A DNA stretch of 64,000 bases from Stropharia rugosoannulata (taxonomy: Eukaryota; Basidiomycota; Agaricomycetes; Agaricales; Strophariaceae): positions 558,001 through 622,000 of the forward strand of contig JANCIK010000011.1 in the NCBI GenBank assembly GCA_028532985.1, in the 5' to 3' direction. The notes below the pieces were generated by a model. The model ran no database searches, was not told where the DNA came from, and worked only from the letters and a program-made list of their open reading frames with translations. Made by a program: the position numbers and the translations under genes. Position 1 is the stretch's first letter. The number at the start of each line of letters is the position of its first letter. Positions 1 through 11,425 of this stretch are shown one piece after another.

Positions 1-914
1 CATGGATTAGCATTCCATTTTCTTGATACATCTTGACATGTCCTGTATTTTTTTATGCCTTAAGTTTTCAAAATACAAATATTACGTTCATCTTCATTCC
101 ACTGCAATTTTAAAAATCTGAAAGACCATCATCTGCTAATTCCAGTTAAAAGTGCTCTCATTCATATTTAGGAATTACGTTGGAACAGGCAAAACAAGTC
201 TATAAATAGTCTGACCTGCCTGATACCATCACGTAGTGATCTTGTTTGAACCTGGGAGTATGCCAAGTTCAGGTACTCACTATCTGATCAATTTGTCTGT
301 TAACTTACGACAATGACCGGTCAATTTTTTTTAGAAATTGTATACGTCATATAAGAATATATTGGTTATAATTTAGTGGTTCTCTGATACGAAATTGTTA
401 CGCTTTACCTACGTGTGAATGATTATATAGTCTTTTTGTATAGTTTTACAGCTGCTTATCGTTGTCGTAGTTTCTATGTGGTCTAAGGACATGCAAGCTG
501 GAATATAATTGATAGAGACTGTGCTATGCTGTCTATTATGTGAGTACATGAATCTTGCATGCTCAAAGAATAAATATTATAAGATTCTACATAAGTGATT
601 CTGCTCTATTCACATAAACCACTTTGACAGCAAATTCTAATAAGTAGCTAGAAGACTCAGTGCTACATTCTCTATAGCTGAGTAAAGCTATTGAAACCTC
701 TTGTCTAATCAATATAGACTACACTATGTTATCTAACCTGAAGATAGTTATATTAGGACATAATTGTTCACAAAATTGTAACCAATAGTCATAGTGTTAC
801 AGTAATATAACGGAATGTACTTAAACTACGGGAATACATTGTTATATAATAGCCTACCAGTGTTATAAACAATTTGGTCCAATTATGAAGTCTACAGATA
901 CCACGACAAGGTCA
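1..914. other. AT-rich intergenic region, no gene seen
   Basis: This stretch is strongly AT-rich, has stops in all frames and shows no domain, splice pattern or repeat array that I can support. It lies downstream of the truncated glycopeptide gene and may hold its lost 3' part in unrecognisable form. Confidence 0.5.
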
Positions 915-1474
915 TTACAAGACATGTTGCAATGTTTTGGTAAAATGACACCAATCATAGCATATTACAGCGGTTATAGCGGGTTGTACTACATTATAGG
1001 ATTTTTCTCGGCCACCTGATGGAGAGGTGGGATTGACAAGACTGAGCTCGATGAGGGTGCAGCCTTCGCCATTAAACCCACAGCCTCCAGTTTGAAGGTA
1101 TCTGAAAAATACATGAAATCAGCCTGCGACATTAGATACAATCAAATAAGGGACCAGACTAACGCGATTGCGGAGAGCAATGGCCCATTGCTTGTAAAAT
1201 CACCCCCAGTCGACAGGACATTCGGGCCCTGGATTAGAGTTGGCTGTGAAACGTTACACATCACGTCATGCGCTGCTTTATATAAAATAGGTAACAGAGC
1301 ACCGTACAGTTCCAAACCCACAGCTAGATAAAATGTTTAGAATTTCGTTGTGCAGCAATGCTAGACATATAAACCACTCAACTTGTTGGTGAAGTGCACT
1401 GTGTGAGTCTCAGCGCTGACGCTGGCAACGACGGAGGCGAGGATGAGCGACAGTACAGCCTTGGAGGAGAACAT
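915..1474 (-). pseudogene. Secreted glycopeptide-family gene, 3' truncated
   Basis: The minus strand begins with a clear signal peptide (MFSSKAVLSLILASVVASVSA) followed by ETHTVHFTNNCGFGTPTLIQ, the hallmark opening of a small secreted glycopeptide family that is common in mushrooms. Exons fit at 1383-1474, 1308-1323 (16 nt), 1164-1243 and 915-1101. The order is signal peptide, CGFGT block, DFTSNGPLLSAIA block, then a Cys-rich CGFNGEGCTLIE block. After NPTSPSGG the sequence no longer resembles the family and runs into a stop, so roughly the last 50-60 residues of the usual protein are missing. I infer a truncated or decayed gene, although the 124-codon frame is still open. The role of the family is unknown beyond secretion. 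Confidence 0.6.
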
Positions 1475-3426
1475 GACTTTCTGTATGAGCTGAGGCTACT
1501 GGGATACTAGTCTGCGAAGTCGGGTTGCTGGAACTGACTGAGGACCTCCAAGTTTTAGTACCCTTTATATACCTTTCGAGCGCGATCTTTCCGTCACAAA
1601 GAAACGGGTAAAGATATTTGGTGAGGTCATTACAGGTTATTTCGCTCACCTTCCCGCGCAGGAAAAGTCCTGAGTGTGCACAGCAGCCGAAGGTCATGAG
1701 GCAGGTATACCGTGGTGCTCCTGATATCCATCTTAGCCAAATATAGTAGCCGCTGCACTATATTTGGGCAAGCGAGTGATGGCAATGAATATTTCTATTT
1801 TTCTCGGTCATCAGTAGCTGTGCTAAATAAAAATGAGCAGTATGTGGGATTTATAGCCGGGTTAGACGGCTTTCGCAAGGTATGCATGACAAATTAGACC
1901 CACAATGATCTCTGAAGCACGTCCCTTCGGCCAATTCTAGATTCCACATCACTGGGAAGTGTTAGAACCAGTGATATTTTTGAGTGATCTGCTTTGAAAA
2001 ACACCATCTTTACACCTATACCCCAGGCCTTGTGAGACCCCTTCGGTCCGAATGTAAAGGAAGGAATTGTGCATAAAGGCATAGCCACCGAATGGTCTCC
2101 AGTAGGTCAATCGCTTCCGTTGAGGCAAAATCCTTGCGAGCCGCCTATTAGAGTGGGTCGGAATGCACTTCTGGTAGGAGTAGACTATGCTCGGACTGAC
2201 TGCTCTATGAACATTGAGCGTAGTATGCAGGTAATCCATATCTCAGAGCACTTAAACCGTGTGACTCAGAGGACAGGTTAACGGCGCTTAGATTACATCT
2301 CATCATCCATAATGTGCAGGTTCAATCCTGTCTTTCATTGATCTCCCATTTCTCCAGAGACATTTTGATTAGCAGGGTATTTCTAAAGCGATCATGAGGT
2401 ATGTCCACTAGCGAGATACAAGTACCAGAAGGTCGATTCTGAGGTAAAGAGTAACCATCTGAGGGCCGATCAAAAAGGACGGTAAAAATCGATCTATACT
2501 GAGCTACTATCTCTGAGCGCTCCGGCGAGAGTACTATGTATAGCGTCACGGAGCATATACCTCGCACGGTAGAATACATAATATCAAGTGTGAGGATAGA
2601 ATGAAGAGGCACACCTTCCTGTAGCGTTAATTCGCATTCGTAGAATGCTTTATACCAGTGCAACGTTGAAACATTTTTAGAAACTAAGTTGTAAATCATT
2701 TAAATACGTAAAGGAGCCTGGTTCAATCTCGCTGAACCCGGAGCGGCCTCGAAATTCCTAGCAGCTGGTCATCGAACACATTCAAATGCGGACTGAATTT
2801 TGCTTCCACACGCGTAACGTTTTTCTCGGTCCACTATCTTCTTCTCCATGGCTCTATCAATGATCAAATGGAATGCCAAAATGGATCAGTAGACCTAGTG
2901 TTGCAATTAAAATACCGGGATTACCATTTGAATGTCATTGAAAGTACTCGCAGATCGGATAGATCACGTCCGAACGAGTTGCTTTGTACCGGGCATGTCA
3001 TGACGATTCATGCAAATGAAAGTGACATAGCATCAGATATTTGCATCTTTGTATCAGTTAGATCCTGCTCTTCGTGAGTATTCGTTTAATTTACCATATT
3101 ACGCAGATTGTCTCAGCACTCCTGGTTCGTACGTGGGATATCTTGACCCGTATTCCCGCAAAGAATAGCATCCATCAAAATACCTCATACTAAAAATACT
3201 TTTGATTCAGAGTACTGAGGACCGTGGAAGGAAACTGAAGCTGAGTTCAATGCTGTGCGCTCTTGTTTGGCCAAGCATCTCAGGCCTCGGGCCGAGAACA
3301 CACGGCATCCCGATTTCTTGACGTTACGGTAAGTACTTCTGGAAGTGGGCACCCTCCAAACCATCCTGCTGTCTTTCATTACCGGTATCTTATTAGAACG
3401 GGCTTGTTTTATCTGTCGCAACACAA
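1475..3426. other. Intergenic region, no gene recognised
   Basis: Only short unlinked ORFs are present. The longest, on the minus strand at 2322-2699 (125 codons), contains no motif I recognise and no flanking exon could be joined to it. Apart from the promoter of the glycopeptide gene at its left edge I see nothing to annotate. Confidence 0.45.
1563..1571 (-). promoter_or_regulatory. TATA-like box of the glycopeptide gene
   Basis: The minus strand reads TATATAAAG about 90 bases upstream of the glycopeptide ATG, a usual position for a fungal TATA element. Confidence 0.4.
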
Positions 3427-4663
3427 ATGGCCCAATACATACGCGCATATAAGTATGTACGTTGCCGTTTTCAAACTTGTGAAAGAGACGATACTCATGC
3501 TATTCTCAGTGCCCTTCTTCTTCGGCGGCCTATGGCGGCGCAATGCGCGACAGCTGCAGTTCTTTTTGGAGCAGGGGACATTATCGCCCAGCAGGCAATT
3601 GAGAAGCGGGGCAAGGAGCATGATGTACGTGTACTCTGTATCCCAACTTCGTCATTCTATGCTGAACACCTTACTGCCGCTGCTGCTGCTACCTCTTTCA
3701 CTACCTCCCTAATCTCATATTCATGACCCCAATCGGCCTTCTTACATCGTTGACCAATCCAAAAGTTCATACGGACGGCACGGCTAACGTTCTACGGAGG
3801 TGAGCAGTCGTGTTGCGTGCACGGTTTGTGGCATATTATGACCGTCGTCCTTGTACTCCTCCCTCAGGCACGCTGTTTGGACCCGCTATGACAACCTGGT
3901 ACGCTTTCCTGAACCGCATAAAATTCCCGTCTCCAACCAAAGCCCTCGTCTATCGCGTCTGGCTCGATCAGGCGCTCCTCACACCAGGTCAGTACGCGTG
4001 TTGCAAGGCATAAACTTCTGCTTATGCGTGTTGATGCTGCAGCCGCCGTTGCATTTTTCTACGGGTCGATGAGTGTACTTGAGGGAAAACCGCAGGAAGC
4101 AGTGGAAAGGATACAGAAAGCTTACGTCCCGACACTCATCCGTAATTGGTGCGCCTTTTTCACGTTCATTGAACTCGTCATCGCCTAGTCTGCTTTCACC
4201 TGATTGGGTATTATATTCACCTATCCCCCGCGCTCTTCATTTGGTGATTTGTGTATACGAATCACAATCATTCATTTGCCCAAATTGCCTAATTACGCGT
4301 ATTGCTTTCTAAATTCAGTCTTAAACTTTCACCACCCCTTCATAATATACAATGTACTAATGCTTACCGACGTTCACAGGGGTGTATTTATCCCAACACA
4401 AATCATCAACTTCTCGCTCACGCCTCCCCACCTACGCTTCGTCGTAGTGAGCGTCGTCAGTCTGTTCTGGAGTGAGCTCGATTTCGGTTTCTCGGATATT
4501 GGACCTTTCTGACGTACTCCCCCTCCTCTACACATGTACAGATACATATCTGAGCGCTTCAAACGCCAGTGTAGAAGCCATGCAGCACGAGGAAACAGCG
4601 GCAAAAGAGAATGCCCAGCTGTCATCGATCGTGGAGAACAGTTCGGGACCAAAGAAAAATTGA
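3427..4663 (+). CDS. Mpv17/PMP22 family membrane protein (Sym1-like)
   Basis: This encodes a 204-residue protein of the Mpv17/PMP22 family, small four-helix proteins of the inner mitochondrial or peroxisomal membrane linked to metabolite flux and stress tolerance. Exons are 3427-3452, 3510-3624, 3766-3799, 3868-3987, 4043-4148, 4380-4471 and 4542-4663. Family blocks appear in order: RRPMAAQCATAAVLFGAGD, ARLTFYGGTLFGPAMTTWY, FLNRIKFPSP, the YRVWLDQALLTP segment, APLIRNW-like VPTLIRNWGVFIPTQIINF, and LRFVVVSVVSLFWNTYLS. The length matches the usual ~180-210 residues. Intron 5 (231 nt) is about four times longer than the others. The product is either mitochondrial (Sym1) or peroxisomal (PMP22-like), and the sequence does not decide which. 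Confidence 0.92.
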
Positions 4664-7190
4664 TGAGGACGGAGCGTAGAAGCTAACAGACATGATGGAG
4701 GAGTCATGTAGTTCGCATTGGGCCCACCTCGTGAGCTCTTGTGCTGGGCTACTCTTGATACTGATTGTCCGTGGCTTCTCTGATCCTAAATTGAACACTT
4801 TCTCCGGCCTGCCACACGAAATGCTCGTCCTTCGTTGCATATAAACTGAAACTGCGGTTTGTCTAAAAGAGGACATCTCCAAGACGCATAATGAAAGAGC
4901 CCGTCAGAAGGACTACTCTATATTTGGTGAAAACTTCTTCCCAAGTCGACGACGAAGCAGAACATAATTGTGACGGAGTTCTGGTGGCGTTTGTGGATGT
5001 TCCAAAAGCATACTGTCCACTGTGATCAGCCAATCATACAGAGTCGAACAAGTCATAAACTCGAGTACAACCGTCTTGGGACTCTCTTTGTCTCACTCTC
5101 AGTTTATCCTATAGGATTCTCCTGCCTAAGTTCTTTCCCTTGCTCTGCCCGTGCGATTTCGTTAATCTTCTCGTCACTGACGGTTTGGCATTTATTGAAG
5201 GACACATGCATGCTCACCAACTCACTAGCACTGCTTTGCTGTGACTACTCCATATCTGCATAAGATCCACCTCTTCCCTTTGCCTGGAGTCCCTACAGTT
5301 GGCCGGCTTTGCAACGATCACTTCTCTTTTTATACTTAGATCAAAGGCAGTGCTAGCGCTTAAATGGTAACCCAACATAAACCCAACTGAATGAAGTTTG
5401 GGTTGTACGCTAATAGATTGTGGTTTATCAGGCCGTTTTGAGCTTTTGAATATCCACGAACTGCGCGATCTTTTCTAAAGGTCATCAAACTAGAGTATAT
5501 GGAGCTGCTGACCTCCTGAACAGATGCGGGCTCTGTTCAGTGTGCGCCTGGCCTTCCTGCTGTGCTCCTAAACAGGAGAATTATGAATCTCAAGACTGGA
5601 CACAAGTGCGCAACGAGGGCCTCAAAAAAATAGTCCGATGCTCGACTTGGAAAGTATTGAAATGGTAATAAAAACAGTACAAAATGCGGCGCTTCGCGTC
5701 TCCTCTCCCCCATTCCTCATTTCAACGGTACCACTGCCCCTCTCTTCATATCCATTCTAGTCGCTTCGTGCGTAGGCCTCCTGTAGTGATTTCGCTACAC
5801 GCAGAATCCGCGTCGATGCTAGCAGCCACAAGTATTCAATGCTTCTGGCCTTCTCGAGGACCAGTGCGCGTTCTTGAAGTACCTCCTACCGTTGCTAATG
5901 ATTTGACCCTCATATTGCATATGTACAGCTTGCCTTAACGGAACACTGGTGCCTCATCGCGACATCAACGTCGCAATGCGCGGACCAGGAAAGGCTGATG
6001 CAGCGTGTTTTCATTGCAAGATTTGTGTCCAAAACGATCTTGCCAAAACTGGCAGTGATTCACGTACGCCGTGTAACAAGTCTACACCCTGAAATGCGTA
6101 GAATTTACACTTTATATTATACAGGGGAATACTGCGATTATGCGATAGTAGGCATGAAATATCTTCGACTTCGAATGGAGAGGAATACACCAAGCAAATG
6201 GAGGATAAGGCAATATTCAGTGTCGCAACCATCTCAGGTTGTGCGTCATATCGCCACGGGGAGCTTGTATAATCCAATCAAAACCTTCAGCTCGCCCATG
6301 GCAAGTAGGCAGAAGCCTGACTCGCTAATGGGACATGAAAAAACTACGGTCGCCGTAGCTTCTCGTTGCTCGAAGGTAAGTGATTGATACATTGCTCCCC
6401 GTGGAGAATAGCGCTCATGAATGTCACGATAGCGAGATGATGGTTCCATGTGGTGCACCAGGGAATGCACGAGTAGCCTAGCACCCATCGTCTACTCTGT
6501 CTATTTACGGAATGTCATCAGCAAAGAGGGGAGCTGCTATCGAACCGGATGTGTAACAACCTCCGCGAGCTGCGCATAAGACGAATTGTAATGTGTAGTT
6601 TCTGTTGTCGTCATTAATCACGAAGCTTAAGAGCGCGTTATTGATCAGTGATATTGGCTTCAAGATTTTGATTAGAAAAAGGGAAGATTACCATTACCAT
6701 CAGGAGTAGCCATTCAGTCCAGAATCTTCTCCTCTAACGACAGGCGTTGTCTTCACCGCAGCATCTCACCGCAGCGTAACATAGAGAGAGCTAGTTGAGC
6801 TGTTTAACAAAAGCTTTAAAGATGGAGTACGCAACCCTTTAGCTGTGCAAGTATTGGGCATTTAATTGATTCTCTTCACCCTCCTGGGTAGTAGGGAGAT
6901 GCGATCGACAAAAAGAGAGCATAGGCCAGAGTGGACAGAACATAAGGTATGGGAGAATAGTTATCGATGGTTGGATGGAAGTCGATGAAAGATTCCTGTA
7001 TGTATCATTGCATTCCCATCATCAGTAGGACAATGTGTCTGTCACGCTCAGCATGTGACCAGAGACCCCTGGATCAATTTTTAAGTTCCGTTGTGCTATT
7101 TTTGGGCTTACATAAATGACTACTAGAAGAGAGCCTGAGGGTCGTGGCCTGAATGTTGAAATTTGAAACGTTGAACACTGGAGGGCATTT
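4664..7190. other. Intergenic region, no gene recognised
   Basis: Several isolated ORFs occur (for example 5998-6387 on plus, 129 codons) but none has recognisable motifs or joins to another exon. I see nothing further to support. Confidence 0.45.
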
Positions 7191-7196
7191 GTATAT

Positions 7197-7260
7197 TGGA
7201 AACTGCGGCGATTTGTGCGGCATCAAACTGCGGCGATCATCACGGGTTGCGGCGGCATTG
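7197..7260 (+). repeat. Left arm of GC-rich inverted repeat
   Basis: The 17 bases ATTGGAAACTGCGGCGA end here at 7212 and recur as reverse complement near 8115-8131. Beyond the core, both arms stay GC-rich and loosely alike (CGGCGATCA followed by TGCGGCGG), in an otherwise AT-rich setting. AACTGCGGCGAT also recurs directly about 27 bases further in. The arms could be the ends of a small DNA element enclosing the KDZ-type relic. Confidence 0.55.
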
Positions 7261-7379
7261 GCCGAGTGCAAGTCGTTCGGAGAGGACTTTCTTACCTCTC
7301 GTCTCCTCCTAATTGTAATATTCACTGTGATACCCTCCCCTTGTATTATTCTTATAATCTATTTTAACACTTTTTAAAC

Positions 7380-7990
7380 ATATATCCCAAAGTACCTTCT
7401 GTAGTAAACGGCACCATTACATGCACTGGGTGCGCAAACTCGGGATCGCATACATAAGCAGGCTGAACACCTTCGTTCTCGCTGTACACAACTACCCTTT
7501 TCTGATACTCCTTTTTCAGTGGACTGCAGTTGGTACAAGCCATATCTGTGCAAAAATCATCAGGTGGATAAATCGTCATTGCTGCTAAATAGCCCAATTA
7601 AACACATGACAAGACTAGTACTATAACAATATTGTAATGAACTCACTGATACCAAGCTGCCAACCATGATATTTGAACAAAACATAGTCATCTGGAATCA
7701 ATGGGGGAACGGGCATCTCCCACACATAATCTTTTACAATGTTCCAGCACTCATCCATGACTGATATAGGTATATTCAGTGCATTCCCTATGAAGAACAC
7801 GATAGAATTTGGAATATGGTGGTGGCTTCCTCTGATCACTGTCACCAATGACCTGAATGTTGCGTTTTAGATGACCAACAATATGAGAGAATGTTACAAG
7901 GCCGTCTAAGATCATTCCACAAAGAGTTAGATGGGATTGGAGCATGGATAGAAGATAAACGAGATCCATATTAAGCGGTCTACCACAGAA
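7380..7990 (-). pseudogene. Relic of KDZ-transposon-associated cysteine-cluster protein
   Basis: Two minus-strand blocks resemble the cysteine-cluster (CxC) proteins that travel with fungal KDZ transposons. The first (7621-7848) reads NALNIPISVMDECWNIVKDYVW and ends KYHGWQLG at a plausible GTATCAG donor. The second (7364-7597) continues AAMTIYPPDDFCTDMACTNC with PLKKEYQKRVVVYSENEGV, the typical C-x4-C-x2-C type cluster followed by KRVVV. An upstream block in another frame (LDGLVTFSHIVGHL) fits the family's N-terminal helix region. The frame shifts between blocks and the expected second cysteine pair and HHN-type motif after GVQPAY are missing. I take it as a decayed fragment. The exact CxC subtype is not certain. 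Confidence 0.55.
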
Positions 7991-8049
7991 GATGTATATG
8001 TTGTACACTCGGAGATCGTGAGGGCAATGCAAGGTCGTTGACGTTGGGT

Positions 8050-8131
8050 CGGCGCGGCGGCTGCGACGAGATCGAGCGGCCCGCTTGACCCGCCGCAGCG
8101 TGATCGCCGGTTGCTCGCCGCAGTTTCCAAT
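8050..8131 (-). repeat. Right arm of GC-rich inverted repeat
   Basis: TCGCCGCAGTTTCCAAT mirrors the left arm at 7196-7212. The inward 60 bases are GC-rich (GCGGCGGGTCAAGCGGGCC on the minus strand) and align loosely with the left arm. The distance between the outer ends is about 935 bp. Confidence 0.55.
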
Positions 8132-8139
8132 TCCCAAAC

Positions 8140-8844
8140 TTACTGGAACACTGAATCCCTTTGTAACACCCTGATCGTACTACATCACACACATCGCTTT
8201 GGGCGGCACTTTAACCTGTCAATCTATCCAACAAAGATAAAGAAGGTGATAGGCTAGTCCGGAGTTTCAGGTCAATTAAACACAGCCCTGTTTTTTTTAA
8301 AGTTTTCTTCTACGCAGAAATTGGCTGACGGCAACTCTAGCTCCACGTCTTCAGTGTGTAAATCACCATCAATGCTATTCGTCTCGGCCGTGTTTATGGA
8401 TGTCGGCTGGGCCTCCCATATATGTTAATTCATACTTTCTGATAACATATGGAAGTTCTATGACTTTTATCGGGGTATCTGACGTGGCTGACGGCAAAGG
8501 TGTGCACTATCTGACATGTACACCTATTGTTCCTGTCGTCAGTCTTCCCAGAGTAATTTCTGCCATTAATAAGCATAATCTATTAGTGTCCGGAACTTGA
8601 ATGAATGTACTTATTTCCAACCTGTGTACGCTGTTCATCTACATCTTTGTGACCTTCTTTGAATAAAGAAACGTAACTCTGTATAGACTGTGGATACACC
8701 AGAAGTATGCCGTTGATGCTTGGCGTTCTTTGCTCCACATAATCACCATAATCATATCCCACACTGTCGCACAGTCTTATTCTATAAAGAGAGTCCGTTT
8801 ACTTATTGTGCCTATGCCATTAAGCCCTCTTTACGTCTGGTGCT
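8140..8844. other. Intergenic region upstream of membrane protein gene
   Basis: I see no gene here. The right end carries the promoter of the membrane protein gene that starts at 8845, including a TATAAAGA box. Confidence 0.5.
8783..8790 (+). promoter_or_regulatory. TATA box
   Basis: TATAAAGA lies 55 bases upstream of the ATG at 8845. The matching box in the paralogues at 11353 and 26724 sits at about the same distance, which supports the chosen starts. Confidence 0.5.
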
Positions 8845-10101
8845 ATGTCTAACTCGTCAAGCAGTCCCGGATTTCCCCCTCCTTCGATTGAGTATGGCAT
8901 AGCAGCTTCAACATTTAATGCTGCTATGTTTAATGCATTGTTGCTGGGTATGTTTCATTGACATTCTGAGTATTATCTACCAAATCTGAAAGACTTCAAA
9001 CCGTTTGAACAGGACTATATTCGATGATCTACGTATATACCATGTATATATATCGTAAGTATTCTATTTGATCCGTACGTCCCTATCCTGAACATCTGGT
9101 AGTGAGCAGGAAGGGCATATCGAAAGGAAACATGGCGATCGTTGCGACAATCACAGCATTGTACCTTGTAAATGTTGCACTGACAGCAGCTACATGGGTC
9201 TCTACTCGAGAAGGCTTTCTGGGAACGGTTGGCCAACCTATTGAAGCCGTATTTCTCGCTTTCTTTAGTGGAAGTAACTGGGATGTCCTGTTGAATGACT
9301 TTGGTACCCTTCTTTTTATCTCTCTTGCCGATGGGCTACTGGTATGCGCATTATAAACTACTCTGTCGCAACCACTCACTGCTGAAGTCAGATTTGGCGC
9401 TGCTATCATGTTTGGGGACAGTCTCTGTACCCTATTCTATTTCCTATTGCATTTCTGTTGGCGGAAATGGGTAGGTCCCATACGTTTATTTTGAGGATAA
9501 TGATTGACGTGGGGTACAGCACTAAACCTGTCAGTAATAATCATCGCTTGTATAAACAACCTCAGTCCTCCACCGAATGTAGCGGTGACCCTTGATCACT
9601 TATCATCTGCAGCAGTATTCATGACGCTTGCTTCTACCTTGCTTACTACCTCGTTGATTGCGTACCGCATCTACTCTGTGTCTCAAGGCAGCAAAGCAAA
9701 CTTGAAAAGGCGGTCACCTTTTGTTGCCATTATAGATGCCATCGTGCAATCGGCCGCAGCATACACTATAGTCTCACTCCTTTTTGCAATTGAAGGAGTG
9801 GTGCCTTTCACATTTTCCACTGGACCTACTCTTTTCAACCTGCAGGGATATACATTTCCACTCTTCTCAATAACTGCTGTAAGAGCTCTTTATGTAACCC
9901 TTCATTACTCTGATTGACCATAATTCGTTTTAGGGAGCTGCTCCTACAGTTATGGTTGCCCGAGTAGCACTTGCCGGTCAATATCCTCAAGATGCTGTCA
10001 TTAGACGACAAATGACAGACTTGGAGTTCAACGGGGCCCTGTCATCAGCGACGTTCCCAAATCCGTCTTCTGCTACGCGAGGAGGATTGGCTTCTACGTG
10101 A
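8845..10101 (+). CDS. Uncharacterised multi-pass membrane protein, copy 1
   Basis: This encodes a 329-residue integral membrane protein of a family expanded in Agaricomycetes, with no known function. Exons are 8845-8947, 9013-9054, 9103-9341, 9392-9470, 9520-9878 and 9934-10101. Hydrophobic segments are visible in FNAAMFNALLLGLYSMIYVYTM, MAIVATITALYLVNVALTA, the exon-4 block IWRCYHVWGQSLYPILF, LNLSVIIIACI, FMTLASTLLTTSLIAYRIYS and VQSAAAYTIVSLLFAIEGVV. The protein ends with GAAPTVMVARVAL and a short polar tail. About seven helices is a fair guess. IWRCYHVW, RIYSV and APTVMVARVAL are shared by all copies in this window. A seven-helix receptor-like role is only a speculation from topology. Confidence 0.85.
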
Positions 10102-11425
10102 CAAAAGTTCGAATTACTTATCCATGATCTGAAATGAGTGTTTACGACGTATGTATGTATCAGTATGATAGGTACTCTATTTGGATAGCGAGCTCGACTG
10201 CACAACTCTTGTGCATTAATTAATATTTTAATCATAATCTACAAGCTTCGCGAGTTTATAGGCACTGATTTAGAGTAACGACATTGGTTGGCTGACATAC
10301 ACTAAGTTAAGTTGCGACTCGATAACAGAGTAAGTAGTGATTGCTATGTTGTCAATTAGAAACAGCAACAAATGTTTGTGACATATCCGTGCAGATCAGT
10401 GGCGCATCTCCGCGGGGCTGTTCTACGTCTGACACGGAAGATTTACGGTGCGTGGCATCCGCAGCCACCCACTTGGCAGACATCCCCATCCCTCCCTTGG
10501 CCTTCATTTCTCGGAGAAAATGTCCACATATTAAGGCTTTTCATTGGTACTGCAAGGTAAACAAAATGACATCGCCCGCAACCATTTTTCTTCAAATGGG
10601 CCAGGTGCGGACTTAAGCGGACAAGGCTCGGAAGCAGATCAATATTCCGCTATGCTCGGCCCGATTGAAGCCAGGAATGAGCGCACTCAAAGCGTACTAT
10701 GTACATAAGTCTTGCAGTGTTTTTAGACTTTCATACCGGCTGATATCGAAGAATTCTGCGGTATCGTATTTAAACCATTTCCATCATACAATCATTGACA
10801 TCTTTATGAATTGCATGCCAAGCACTCTATCCAGTATAAGTTCGTGAGGAGAAGGGGCCGTAACTTAATATGCGGGGCAGCGAATACACCGTGCCCTGAG
10901 GGTGAATGCTTGATGACTGACGCAAATTTGTACTTATAATTTGTTAACGGGATATTATTCCGAAGTCAGATATGTTTCTCTTTGAAGCAATTATCGTGAT
11001 GGTAAGCGCCACCTTAGACCAGGTGACCAACACACCCCTGAGCGAGCTAGAACATGCTGAATGACATATACGATCAGGTGAAGCAGATTCACGTAACCAG
11101 TAGTATGCGAGTATCTATAAGGAGATCCGATACGGGTATGTTTGATGAGCTGTTTCGCAAACCGAGAACGCTCAAGAAGCTTCTTCGACAATTGTATAGT
11201 AAGTTACCAAACAGAACCATTGTATTAGGTTGTATTTTCAGCGCCTGATTTGCTCTTTACATTACATTGTTCGTGGCGTAACCGTTCCTGTTCCATCCAT
11301 TAGTAGTCAAGTCTTTAACTCAATTTGACCGAGAAGCTGTTATCTACACTCTCATATAAGCCTGCGATAGAGAGCCTTTATGATCAAGCCCTCCATCGCT
11401 ATATCGGACATCCCTGTACCATACT
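10102..11425. other. Intergenic region between membrane protein copies 1 and 2
   Basis: I find no supportable gene. An open stretch at 10372-10557 (plus) is proline- and tryptophan-rich but has no family motif. The promoter of copy 2 (CATATAAG at 11353) occupies the right end. Confidence 0.45.
11353..11360 (+). promoter_or_regulatory. TATA box
   Basis: CATATAAG lies 66 bases upstream of the start codon of membrane protein copy 2. Confidence 0.45.

Noticed and set aside
10372..10557. Proline-rich stretch considered as a P450 N terminus
   Set aside because: No proper PPGP hinge, no membrane anchor and no following P450 exons were found.
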